DNA from: Candidatus Merdivicinus excrementipullorum
Lineage (GTDB): Bacteria; Bacillota; Clostridia; Oscillospirales; Ruminococcaceae
DNA length: 64,000 bases
Direction: 5' to 3'
Assembly: GCA_018716725.1 (NCBI GenBank)
Contig: DVJP01000050.1
Span: forward strand, 1 to 64,000
Below the pieces are notes generated by a model that was given only the letters and a program-made list of their open reading frames with translations, was not told the DNA's origin and ran no database searches. Of this stretch, positions 1 through 7,175 are shown in pieces. A program made the position numbers and the translations under genes. Every line of letters starts with the position of its first letter. The first letter of the stretch is position 1.

Positions 1-88
1 CGCCGTCATTTTGCTTGCAAAATGACGGGTTAGAATTTTCCAAGCTTTTATTCACAGCTCATTTGCGTCAGCAAACAACACCTCTTTG
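1..88. repeat. short palindromes at window edge
   Basis: Two perfect inverted repeats follow each other here. The first has 11-bp arms (positions 4-14 and 17-27) with a 2-nt loop. The second has 5-bp arms (62-66 and 71-75). They resemble the palindrome chain near 60.7 kb in style, including TTTTGC and GCAAA cores. No gene is visible in this stretch. Confidence 0.55.
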
Positions 89-127
89 TGCAATTTGCCA
101 GACCATACTCTCTTTTTCGACAGGCTG

Positions 128-160
128 AAACTCTATGAGGATCCTTTCCCCATAGAGTTT
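128..160. terminator. hairpin downstream of malQ
   Basis: An inverted repeat with 10-bp arms AAACTCTATG / CATAGAGTTT is separated by 13 nt just beyond the malQ stop codon. The T-rich tail lies on the plus-strand side (TTTTCTTTTA), so it may stop plus-strand transcripts as well as ending malQ. Confidence 0.55.
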
Positions 161-164
161 TCTT

Positions 165-1664
165 TTATCCCCGGCTGAACAGGGCGTTGATTTCAGCAAA
201 ATAATCCGCGTCCAGCTCCTCCAGGTTGTTTTCGCCGATGCGGAACCGCCAGTGGTTGGCGTCGGAACCCGGGACGTTCATCCGGGTGTCGGAGCCGAAG
301 CCGCACATATCCTGGATGGAAATAATGGCCGTGTCCGCCGCCGAACGCCAGACTGCCTCGATAATGGCCCGGCAGGAGGGGCTTTTGTATCCGCCTTGGC
401 TCCAATCGCCGCCGGAGAACCCGCAGTACCGCAGAGCGAAGGCCCGTTCTTCGGGAGTTGCCTCCCATAGCCATCCCAGCAGGGTGTTATTGTCGTGGGT
501 CCCCACATAGGCTACGCATTTGTGGGGGTAGTTGTGGGGAAGATGGGAACTGTCCGCCCCCGGCTCAAAGCCGAACTGAACCACCCGCATCCCCGGCAGG
601 CCGGATTTTTCCAGGAGTTCTACAACGTCCTCCCCAAAAACGCCCAAATCCTCGGCGATAATTTTCGGCGGTTCCGGGAAGGCCTTTTTGACAGCATCAA
701 AGAACGCCATGCCCGGCCCTTTCATCCAGCCGCCCTCCTTGGCGGTTTTGGCGGTTACCGGCACGGCCCAGAAGGAGGCCAGCGCCCGGAAGTGGTCGAT
801 GCGGACGATGTGGTAAAAATCCATGGCCGCCTTCAGCCGGGACATCCACCAGGCAAAGCCGTCCTCCGCCATTTTGCCCCAGTTGTAAAGGGGGTTGCCC
901 CAGAGCTGGCCGTCCTCGGAAAAATAGTCCGGCGGCACTCCGGCCACCTTTTCCGGCTCGTAAGTATCCGGGTCCAGCAAAAACAGTTCCCGGTTGGCCC
1001 ACACGTCGCTGGAATCACGGGAAACGTAAATGGGCATATCCCCGATGACTTCGATTTCCTTTTCTTCCGCGTAGGATTTGATTTCTGCCCACTGGCGGAA
1101 AAATTCGTACTGGACAAACTTCCAAAAGGCTGTTTCCGTCTCGTATTCCCGCCGGTGTTCCAGGGCCAGTTCATATTTCGCCAATTCCTCCGGCCATTCC
1201 CACCAGGGCTTGCCGTCCTGCTCCTTTTGGATGGCCATAAACAGGGCGAAGGGGGGGAGCCAGGCTTGATTTTCGGCAAATTCCCTGATTTTTTCCGCCT
1301 GCTTCCCGTTTAACCGGGAAAAGGCCAGCCGCAGAAGGTTAAGCCTGGACGCTTTGGCGAAGGCGTAATCCGCTGTGTAGGGGGAGCCGGGATATTCGGC
1401 TTCTTCTGCTTCCTGCTTTGTCAGCAGCCCTTCCTCCGCAAGGCCCCTGGGATCAATAAACAGGTAGTTCCCCGCGAAAGCGGAAACGCTGGCGTAAGGG
1501 GAGTTGTAAGCGTCCACCATGGTAAAGGGCAGGACCTGCCATTTGTGGAATTTCATGGCAGCCGCTTTGTCCAAAAAAGCCCGGGCTTCTTTCCCGAAAA
1601 CGCCGACGCCATAAGGCGAAGGCAGGGAAGAAACGGGCAGAAGAATGCCTGCTGATCTCGTCAT
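165..1664 (-). CDS. malQ: 4-alpha-glucanotransferase (amylomaltase)
   Basis: Cytoplasmic enzyme that transfers alpha-1,4-glucan segments between malto-oligosaccharides. The 499-residue length is normal for bacterial MalQ (GH77). The three catalytic carboxylates are visible: Asp in RIDHFRAL (about residue 290), Glu in IIAEDLG (about 340) and Asp in GTHDNNTLLGW (about 390). The N-terminus SAGILLPVSSLPSPYGVG is typical of the family. ATG follows AAAGGAG at 11 nt and a good sigma-A promoter. It appears monocistronic: no other glycogen or maltose gene is adjacent, and its role in glycogen or maltodextrin use is inferred from the family. Confidence 0.96.
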   Translation of the reverse strand: MTRSAGILLPVSSLPSPYGVGVFGKEARAFLDKAAAMKFHKWQVLPFTMVDAYNSPYASVSAFAGNYLFIDPRGLAEEGLLTKQEAEEAEYPGSPYTADYAFAKASRLNLLRLAFSRLNGKQAEKIREFAENQAWLPPFALFMAIQKEQDGKPWWEWPEELAKYELALEHRREYETETAFWKFVQYEFFRQWAEIKSYAEEKEIEVIGDMPIYVSRDSSDVWANRELFLLDPDTYEPEKVAGVPPDYFSEDGQLWGNPLYNWGKMAEDGFAWWMSRLKAAMDFYHIVRIDHFRALASFWAVPVTAKTAKEGGWMKGPGMAFFDAVKKAFPEPPKIIAEDLGVFGEDVVELLEKSGLPGMRVVQFGFEPGADSSHLPHNYPHKCVAYVGTHDNNTLLGWLWEATPEERAFALRYCGFSGGDWSQGGYKSPSCRAIIEAVWRSAADTAIISIQDMCGFGSDTRMNVPGSDANHWRFRIGENNLEELDADYFAEINALFSRG

Positions 1665-1696
1665 GCTGCAAATCTCTCCTTTAAAATGATAAGAAT

Positions 1697-1725
1697 ATTA
1701 TAGCGTTTTGCTGCAAAAAAATCAA
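1697..1725 (-). promoter_or_regulatory. sigma-A promoter of malQ
   Basis: On the minus strand TTGATT is followed after 17 nt by TATAAT, about 30 nt upstream of the malQ start codon. The -10 is perfect and the -35 matches 4 of 6 bases. Confidence 0.7.
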
Positions 1726-1766
1726 GGGCCCTCCGGAAAATTAAAATAAATTCCACAACATATCGC

Positions 1767-1994
1767 CTAATCCTCAAAATCGAACAGCTGGCTCGGCTTT
1801 ACGTTCAAAGCGTCGCAGATGTCAAAGACAACCGGCAGGGAAACAGCCCCGTCCGCCGTTTCAATCCGGCTCATATGGGTCCGGCTGATGTTGACGGCCT
1901 CCGCCAGCTGGTTTTGGGAAAGCCCCCGTTTTTTGCGGAAATAGGAAATATTCAGCCCCAGCGCTTTCAGTTCTTTTTGATGCGCGTTCTTCAT
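1767..1994 (-). CDS. XRE-family helix-turn-helix regulator
   Basis: A 75-residue protein made almost entirely of a Cro/C1-type HTH. The pattern FRKKRGLSQNQLAEAVNISR with THMSRIE covers the two helices, and the tail VFDICDALNVKPSQLFDFED is the usual end of the fold. It has no sensor domain, so it probably acts as a dimer on DNA. It lies between malQ and the ABC-F gene, divergent from the latter. Its ATG follows GGTGATGATTT, a weak ribosome site. The target is unknown. Single-domain XRE proteins of this size are common in clostridial core genomes, so no mobile element is implied. Confidence 0.85.
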   Translation of the reverse strand: MKNAHQKELKALGLNISYFRKKRGLSQNQLAEAVNISRTHMSRIETADGAVSLPVVFDICDALNVKPSQLFDFED

Positions 1995-2005
1995 AAATCA
2001 TCACC

Positions 2006-2033
2006 ATTATAAGTGTACAGGGGATTTTATCAA
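2006..2033 (-). promoter_or_regulatory. promoter of the XRE regulator
   Basis: Minus strand TTGATA, 16-nt spacer, TATAAT, placed just upstream of the regulator start codon. Confidence 0.6.
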
Positions 2034-2210
2034 AAAACGACAACGCTTTCCGTTACAAATATAACTTTATATGTTATAAAATCTGTGTTATCCTGAACAC
2101 AGAGAAGGGAAAAGATCAGGAAAGCGCCTTTGCCGGAAAAAGAGAGAGAAAATAGGGTGCGCGGAAACCGAACTATTTTTGGGCAAGCCCTTCTCTTTTT
2201 GAAACAAGTA

Positions 2211-2219
2211 TGGTATAAT
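2211..2219 (+). promoter_or_regulatory. extended -10 promoter of the ABC-F gene
   Basis: TGGTATAAT gives a perfect -10 with the TG extension 43 nt before the ABC-F start codon. No good -35 is present. The same TGGTATAAT core occurs ahead of the activase gene (20821) and the Asp23 gene (37404). Confidence 0.6.
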
Positions 2220-2261
2220 AGCAGTCGCACGCTGAAATGAATCGAAAGAAAGGAATACCAT

Positions 2262-3857
2262 ATGATTACCGTTTCAAATTTGAGCCTGAGCTTTAACGGC
2301 CAGGCGCTGTTTAAGAATGTGGACTTAAAGTTCTTAGAAGGAAACTGCTACGGCGTCATCGGCGCCAACGGCGCGGGGAAGTCCACCTTTCTGCGCATCC
2401 TTTCCGGCGAATTGGAGCCGTCCAGCGGCGAAGTGGTCATGGACGCCAAAAACCGGATGTCTGTCTTAAAGCAGGACCACTTTGCATATGACGCATATAC
2501 TGTGCTGGACGCCATTATCATGGGCAACCAGCGCCTTTATGACATTATGCAGCAGAAGGACGCCCTTTATGCCAAGGAGGATTTTTCCGAGGAGGACGGG
2601 ATTTTAGCGTCGGAATTGGAGTACGAATTCTCCGAAATGGGGGGCTGGGAGGCCGAAACCGAGGCCGGGAAGCTTTTGCAGGGATTGGGTCTTTCCCTGG
2701 ATTTATTAAGCGAATCCATGGCCAGCCTGCCGGTGAAGCAGAAGGTGAAGGTTTTGCTGGCCCAGGCGCTGTTTGGCCAGCCGGACATTATCCTCTTAGA
2801 CGAGCCGACCAACCATCTGGACAACGACTCCATCACCTGGTTGGAGGATTTCCTTATGGATTATCCCGGCACAGTCATCGTGGTTTCCCACGACCGGCAC
2901 TTTTTAAACAACGTCTGCACCCATATTGTGGATGTGGACTACAACCAGATTAAGATTTATGTGGGCAACTACGACTTCTGGTACGAATCCAGCCAATTGA
3001 TGCAGCGGCTTATTAAGGAGCAGAACCGGAAGGTGGAGGAAAAAATCAAGGATTTGCAGGAATTCGTGGCCCGGTTCTCCGCCAACAAGTCCAAATCCCG
3101 CCAGGCGACTTCCCGCCGGAAGCTGCTGGAAAAGCTGGCGGTGGAGGAAATGCCCGCTTCTTCCCGGCGGTACCCCTTTGTGGCCTTTAACATGGACCGG
3201 GAGCCTGGCAAGGAAATTTTGGAAGTAAAAGACCTGACCAAAACCATCGACGGGGTCAAGGTGCTGGACCATGTGTCCTTCCGCTTAAACCGGGGGGACA
3301 AGGTGGGCTTTGTGGGGGAAAATGAAATCGCCGTCACCACCCTGTTCCAAATTTTAATGGAAGAGATGGAACCGGACGAGGGAAGCTTCAAATGGGGCGT
3401 CAGCACCAGCCGTTCCTATTTCCCCAAGGACAATTCCGCTTATTTTGACGGCTGCCGCCTGTCCATCTTGGACTGGATCCGGCAGTACGCGCCGCCGGAG
3501 GCTTTGGACAGCTTCCTCCGGGGGTTCTTAGGCAAGATGCTTTTTTCCGGGGACGATGTGCTGAAACCTGTGGAGGTGCTTTCCGGAGGCGAGAAGGTGC
3601 GGTGCATGCTGTCCCGGATGATGATGTTCGGCTCCAACGTCCTTTTGCTGGACCAGCCCACCAACCATCTGGATTTGGAATCCATTACGGCGGTGAACAA
3701 CGGCCTGACGGCATTTAAGGGCATTGTCCTTTTCGCGTCCTATGACCACGAGTTTATCCAGACGGTGGCCAACCGGATTATGGAGTTTACGCCGGAGGGG
3801 CTTATTGACCGGGTGTGTACCTACGATGAATATCTGGAATGGAAAGCGGCCCGGTAA
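2262..3857 (+). CDS. ABC-F family ATPase, YbiT/YkpA-like, with one degenerate ATP site
   Basis: A soluble twin-ATPase protein of 531 residues without membrane segments, as in ribosome-associated ABC-F factors. NBD1 has Walker A GANGAGKST (about 34-42), Walker B LLLDEPTNHLD and the switch SHDRHF. The inter-domain arm contains RFSANKSKSRQATSRRK (about 270-286), typical of the YbiT group. NBD2 carries LSGGEKVR but its Walker A reads GENEIAVTT, its Walker B LLLDQPTNHLD has Gln for the catalytic Glu, and its switch His is Tyr (ASYDHEF). The NBD1 signature is LPVKQK instead of LSGGQ. All four changes fall on the same composite ATP site. A role in translation or antibiotic protection is possible from the family but not shown. 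Confidence 0.93.
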   Translation: MITVSNLSLSFNGQALFKNVDLKFLEGNCYGVIGANGAGKSTFLRILSGELEPSSGEVVMDAKNRMSVLKQDHFAYDAYTVLDAIIMGNQRLYDIMQQKDALYAKEDFSEEDGILASELEYEFSEMGGWEAETEAGKLLQGLGLSLDLLSESMASLPVKQKVKVLLAQALFGQPDIILLDEPTNHLDNDSITWLEDFLMDYPGTVIVVSHDRHFLNNVCTHIVDVDYNQIKIYVGNYDFWYESSQLMQRLIKEQNRKVEEKIKDLQEFVARFSANKSKSRQATSRRKLLEKLAVEEMPASSRRYPFVAFNMDREPGKEILEVKDLTKTIDGVKVLDHVSFRLNRGDKVGFVGENEIAVTTLFQILMEEMEPDEGSFKWGVSTSRSYFPKDNSAYFDGCRLSILDWIRQYAPPEALDSFLRGFLGKMLFSGDDVLKPVEVLSGGEKVRCMLSRMMMFGSNVLLLDQPTNHLDLESITAVNNGLTAFKGIVLFASYDHEFIQTVANRIMEFTPEGLIDRVCTYDEYLEWKAAR

Positions 3858-3904
3858 CCGGGCGGAGAGACCCCGCTGGATTAGCCAGCATGCCTGCTTG
3901 ATGG

Positions 3905-3985
3905 CGCGGCCGCACAGTCTCGCGCCAACCGCTGGACGGCGAAAATGTTCGCCGTATGGGGAGGTTTCATTTCTGTCGTTTTTAC
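3905..3985 (+). repeat. partial mosaic repeat with exchanged palindrome
   Basis: The segment around 3920-3975 has CCGCTGGA, then a palindrome ACGGCG/CGCCGT, then ATGG..AGG.TTTCA.TTC. The same order with different palindrome interior occurs at 37058-37110. It lies between the ABC-F gene and its terminator. Confidence 0.6.
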
Positions 3986-3996
3986 AAAACCAAACG

Positions 3997-4025
3997 AAAA
4001 ACACCGGGACGTTCCGGTGTTTTTC
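3997..4025 (+). terminator. terminator after the ABC-F gene
   Basis: AAAAACACCGG, 6-nt loop, CCGGTGTTTTT. The stem is strong and A/T flanked, so it can act on both strands. Confidence 0.85.
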
Positions 4026-4038
4026 TCATCATATAAAA

Positions 4039-4069
4039 ACAGCAGCACGGCTTTTTACCGTACTGCTGT
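4039..4069. repeat. inverted repeat between convergent genes
   Basis: ACAGCAGCACGG and CCGTACTGCTGT pair with one mismatch around a 7-nt loop containing CTTTTT. A related CAGTACGG/CGGCTTTTTA arrangement lies at 30383-30400. It may be a second terminator or a small repeat. Confidence 0.5.
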
Positions 4070-4122
4070 CAGCCACGCCTGTTATGGCTTAACTGCCTAA
4101 ACGGGATTTTTATACAGGCTGC

Positions 4123-4148
4123 CCCCCGCTTTTTTGTGCGGGGGTTTT
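4123..4148 (+). terminator. GC-rich hairpin before the capD-like gene end
   Basis: CCCCCGC, loop with six T, GCGGGGG, then TTTT on the plus strand. It lies in the gap between the convergent ABC-F and dehydratase genes. Confidence 0.65.
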
Positions 4149-4149
4149 C

Positions 4150-5139
4150 CTATTTTCTTTGATAATCCGGCACAGCCTCTTTGAGGAGGGAAAAAATTTC
4201 CTCCCGGTTTCCGGCCTGCGCCGCGTCTTGGAACCGGCGCAGCAGGTTTTCCAGCTCTTCCGGCCGGAACGGGTCGGTTTTGACCCGCAGGATTTTCCCC
4301 ATCCGGACAGCTGTTTGTTTCTCTTCCGGGGTAAGCAGCCTTTCTTCCAGCCTTTCGCCGGGGCGGAGGCCGGTGAAGCGAATGGGGACGTCCGTCCTTC
4401 CCGATTCCCGGACGAGCTTTTCCGCCAAAGCCAGAATAGAAACCGGCTCTCCCATATCCAGCACAAACAGGCCGCCGTTTTCCCCAAGCCGGGCCGCTTC
4501 CAAAACCAGCCCCGCCGCTTCCGGAATGCTCATAAAATAACGGGTCATGCGAGGGTCCGTGACTGTTACAGGGCCGCCTTCCGCAATCTGCCGCCGGAAC
4601 AGGGGGAGCACAGACCCGGCGGAATCCACAACATTGCCGAACCGAACCGCCGCCTTAATGGTCCTGCCGGGGAGGAGCATCCGTTCCGTCACCCGTTTGG
4701 AGGCCCCCATGACGCTTTGCGGCTCCACCGCCTTGTCTGTGGAAATCAGCACCAGTCGTTCTACATCGGCCTGTTCCGCTGCTTGGATCACATTCCAGGT
4801 ACCCAGAATATTATTCTTCACCGCTTCTTCGGGAAACCGCTCCATAAAGGGGACATGCTTGTGGGCTGCCGCATGGAGGATGATGTCCGGCCGGAAGGAA
4901 GAAACAAGCTGCTCTATCCGGCCCCTGTCCCGGATAGAGGCGATGACAGCCTGGAACGGGACGTCCGGCCCGTATCGCTCCCACAGCTCCTGTTGTACGG
5001 CAAAAAGGCCGTTTTCGCTGACGTCTGCGGCGGCCAAGGCGGCTGGTTTTTGGGCGGCGGCCTGGCGGCAAAGTTCGGAGCCGATGGATCCTCCGCCGCC
5101 GGTAATGAGTACCCGTTTTCCTTGCAGGAATGGCTGCAT
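4150..5139 (-). CDS. nucleotide-sugar 4,6-dehydratase/epimerase, soluble CapD/FlaA1 type
   Basis: Extended short-chain dehydrogenase of 329 residues. The NAD-binding loop GGGGSIGSELCRQ lies at residues 14-26. HAAAHKHVPFME and STDKAVEPQSVMGASKR follow, the latter with the catalytic Met and Lys (MxxxK) that replace YxxxK in the UDP-GlcNAc 4,6-dehydratase group. ITDPRMTRYFM-type sequence (TVTDPRMTRYFMSIPEA) is the usual substrate-binding signature. The membrane-spanning N-terminal half of long CapD/PglF proteins is absent, so it resembles the short soluble form. No glycosyltransferase is adjacent, so the polymer served is unknown. It has its own promoter and RBS GAGGGG. Confidence 0.85.
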   Translation of the reverse strand: MQPFLQGKRVLITGGGGSIGSELCRQAAAQKPAALAAADVSENGLFAVQQELWERYGPDVPFQAVIASIRDRGRIEQLVSSFRPDIILHAAAHKHVPFMERFPEEAVKNNILGTWNVIQAAEQADVERLVLISTDKAVEPQSVMGASKRVTERMLLPGRTIKAAVRFGNVVDSAGSVLPLFRRQIAEGGPVTVTDPRMTRYFMSIPEAAGLVLEAARLGENGGLFVLDMGEPVSILALAEKLVRESGRTDVPIRFTGLRPGERLEERLLTPEEKQTAVRMGKILRVKTDPFRPEELENLLRRFQDAAQAGNREEIFSLLKEAVPDYQRK

Positions 5140-5170
5140 AATACCCCTCTTTTACACATGGTCTGGTGTT

Positions 5171-5199
5171 ATTGTAGCATATCCAGCGAGAAATTACAA
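5171..5199 (-). promoter_or_regulatory. promoter of the dehydratase gene
   Basis: Minus strand TTGTAA, 17-nt spacer, TACAAT, about 30 nt before the start codon. Confidence 0.6.
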
Positions 5200-5202
5200 C
5201 AA

Positions 5203-5232
5203 AAAAGATGCCGCACAGGAGACCTGTGCGGC
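5203..5232 (-). terminator. terminator of the isomerase gene at 5340
   Basis: Minus strand GCCGCACAGG, 3-nt loop, CCTGTGCGGC, then ATCTTTTTT: a textbook intrinsic terminator located just upstream of the next promoter. Confidence 0.85.
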
Positions 5233-5339
5233 TAAATCAATGGAAAAGATCAGGGAAAAGGATAGGAGATTTGCCTACTATATCGTAACACAAGGGAATC
5301 AAAAATTTTGTCGGATATAGTCCCCGGCAAAAAAATTTT

Positions 5340-6143
5340 TCAGATTCTGTACTCGTCCCGAATCTGCCGGAGAACCCGCCCCGCTTCCAGGACGTCCCGG
5401 TCAAAATTTTCCGTGCGGCCTTCTACGCTGACGCCGCCCCGGTATCCCGCCTGCCGGAGCATGGAGAAGAGAAGGGAATGCTCCTTGAAAGTTCCCTCCC
5501 GGGGGAAGCCCCGGTCCATTAGGTTTGCCGTGTGGATATGGCGCAGCATGGGGGAAGCCGATAAAATATCCAGCGGGTCCTCCCGGTTGCGCTGAAGGTG
5601 GTAAAAGTCCGCCAGCAGGCCGATGCGGGGACGGTTTGCGTCTGTGGCCAGGCGATAGCCCTCCATAAGGGTGTTCAGCGCGTTGCATTCCGCCCAGCAG
5701 AGAGGCTCAATGGCGATTTCAAGGCCGTGCGGGGCGCAGTAGCTGTTTGCCAGCCGCAGAAAGCCCACCAGCTGAACCCAGGCGATTTCCCGGGAAAATC
5801 CCACCGGGATGCGCCGGGCGGCGCCGCTGCCGAATACGACGGTTTTGGCCCCCAGCTCTTTGGCGGCCGGGAATGCCGTTTCCAGGTATTCCCGCACCTT
5901 GCCCAAATCCGCTTCCGGCCCCACCACCGGCAGGCTGCCCGGCAAAAGGCAGTTCATGGCCCGGCAGGGCAGCCCCGATTCCTCCAGGAACCGAGCGGCC
6001 TCCCTGCGTTCCCCAGGGGTCAGGGCCGCGGCGGCTTGAAAATTCAGCTCCACATAATCAAACCCGGCCTCTTTGATTTTGCAGATTTTCTTCCGCGCGG
6101 CTTCGCTGACGGGGATATCGGTGCAGCACCCTAACTCTATCAT
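5340..6143 (-). CDS. sugar phosphate isomerase/epimerase family TIM barrel
   Basis: A 267-residue xylose-isomerase-like TIM barrel (AP endonuclease 2 fold). Visible landmarks are the early FDYVELNFQ strand, the acidic metal-binding residue in IAIEPLCWAE (about 150), the LLADFYHLQ segment (about 185) and RHIHTANLMD (about 205), with a final GVSVEGRTEN strand giving the last acidic ligand. These are the expected metal-site positions for isomerases and epimerases of this family. It is transcribed alone from its own promoter, with a terminator on each side, so it may be regulated separately from the similar proteins encoded at 6300 and 8287. The substrate cannot be told from sequence. Confidence 0.82.
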   Translation of the reverse strand: MIELGCCTDIPVSEAARKKICKIKEAGFDYVELNFQAAAALTPGERREAARFLEESGLPCRAMNCLLPGSLPVVGPEADLGKVREYLETAFPAAKELGAKTVVFGSGAARRIPVGFSREIAWVQLVGFLRLANSYCAPHGLEIAIEPLCWAECNALNTLMEGYRLATDANRPRIGLLADFYHLQRNREDPLDILSASPMLRHIHTANLMDRGFPREGTFKEHSLLFSMLRQAGYRGGVSVEGRTENFDRDVLEAGRVLRQIRDEYRI

Positions 6144-6175
6144 GAATCTCCCTCCTGTATGGTTTGGATGGCCTT

Positions 6176-6204
6176 ATTCTACCACAGGGAAAAGATGTTT
6201 TCAA
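6176..6204 (-). promoter_or_regulatory. promoter of the isomerase gene at 5340
   Basis: Minus strand TTGAAA, 17-nt spacer, TAGAAT, followed by RBS GGAGGGAG before the ATG. Confidence 0.65.
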
Positions 6205-6257
6205 GAGATTTCGCCTTTGTTTTTTGAAAATATTGTGCAGGATTGATAGCAGCATAC

Positions 6258-6283
6258 AAAAAATACCCCCGGAAAACCGGGGG
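6258..6283 (-). terminator. terminator of the sugar operon
   Basis: Minus strand CCCCCGG, TTTT loop, CCGGGGG, then TATTTTTTG, right after the 6300-7163 gene. It marks the end of the three-gene operon running from 9129 to 6300. Confidence 0.88.
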
Positions 6284-6299
6284 CAGTAAAGCGTAAAAA

Positions 6300-7163
6300 T
6301 TATTCTCCGTACACTTCGGCGATGTAGCGGCGGAGGTTTGCAAGGCCGATGGAGATACCCTGGATGCAGTCCTCCATGCCCTCAAATTCCACGCCGATGT
6401 AGCCGTCGTAACCGGCGTTTTTCAGCACCTTCAGGCACTGCTTCACCGGCACAGCGCCGTGGCCGATGATGGTGCCCCGGAGGTAGTTGCCGGAACGGGA
6501 GGAGAAGAAGCCTTCGCCGGGGTCCGGCTCATTGCCGCTTTTGACAATGAAGTCCTTGGCGTGGGCGTAGAAAGCGTAGGGGGCCGCCTTGCCGTAAGCC
6601 TTGGCCGGGTCCTCGTCCGCGCAGAGGAAGTTGCCCATGTCGCAGAGCCAGCCGAAATTGGGATGATTCACGGTGTTGATGAGGGTTTCCACCCGGTCGG
6701 CATCCTGGAGGAAAAAGCCGTGGTTTTCCACCATGGTGCGGATGCCCTTGGAAGCGGCGTATTCCGTCACTTCCCGGATGCCGGCGGCAATGCCGTCCAC
6801 CATGTTCTTGAGCCCCTGGGATTTGGAGGGGCCGGACCAGGTGGCGTCATGACGCATGCTGGCGGTGCCCAAAATGGCGGCAATGTCCACCTTCTTTTTC
6901 AGCCGTTCCACTTCCTCGGCAACGCTGGTCTTTAAGAAATCCGCGCCGATGGTGTAGTTGGAAACAGGCAGGCCCACCCGGTCGCACTCGGCCTTGATCT
7001 GCCGGGCGAATTCCTCCTCGCTGACGCCTTCCGGAGGCTGGAGGTCGGTAAACTCGATGGCGTCAAAGCCCAGTTCCTTGGCCTTTTCGATGCAGGTAAA
7101 CTGGGTCAAAAGCCCTTTCCCCATGTACTGGGAAAAGCTGTAAGAGCTGACAGCAATTTTCAT
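6300..7163 (-). CDS. sugar phosphate isomerase/epimerase, last gene of sugar operon
   Basis: A 287-residue TIM-barrel protein. Landmarks are LGFDAIEFTDLQPP (about 32-45), the acidic ligand in TMVENHGFFLQ (about 148), GWLCDMGNF (about 178), FYAHAKDFIVKSG (about 206) and YIGVEFEGMEDC near the C-terminus. This spacing of Glu, Asp, His and Glu is the usual divalent-metal site. It starts 12 nt after the Gfo/Idh/MocA gene with RBS AAAGGAG, so the two are co-transcribed. Such pairs act on oxidised (keto) sugars, inositols or related polyols in known systems. The specific substrate here is unknown. Confidence 0.85.
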   Translation of the reverse strand: MKIAVSSYSFSQYMGKGLLTQFTCIEKAKELGFDAIEFTDLQPPEGVSEEEFARQIKAECDRVGLPVSNYTIGADFLKTSVAEEVERLKKKVDIAAILGTASMRHDATWSGPSKSQGLKNMVDGIAAGIREVTEYAASKGIRTMVENHGFFLQDADRVETLINTVNHPNFGWLCDMGNFLCADEDPAKAYGKAAPYAFYAHAKDFIVKSGNEPDPGEGFFSSRSGNYLRGTIIGHGAVPVKQCLKVLKNAGYDGYIGVEFEGMEDCIQGISIGLANLRRYIAEVYGE

Positions 7164-7175
7164 AGAGCTGCTCCT

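Noticed and set aside
495-1313. Long plus-strand open frame opposite malQ
   Set aside because: It is a shadow of the GC-rich malQ coding sequence: no ribosome site, and malQ on the other strand has all catalytic motifs.
3857-4150. Insertion sequence remnant between the ABC-F and dehydratase genes
   Set aside because: No transposase fragment or terminal repeat with target duplication; the sequence is explained by repeat modules and terminators.
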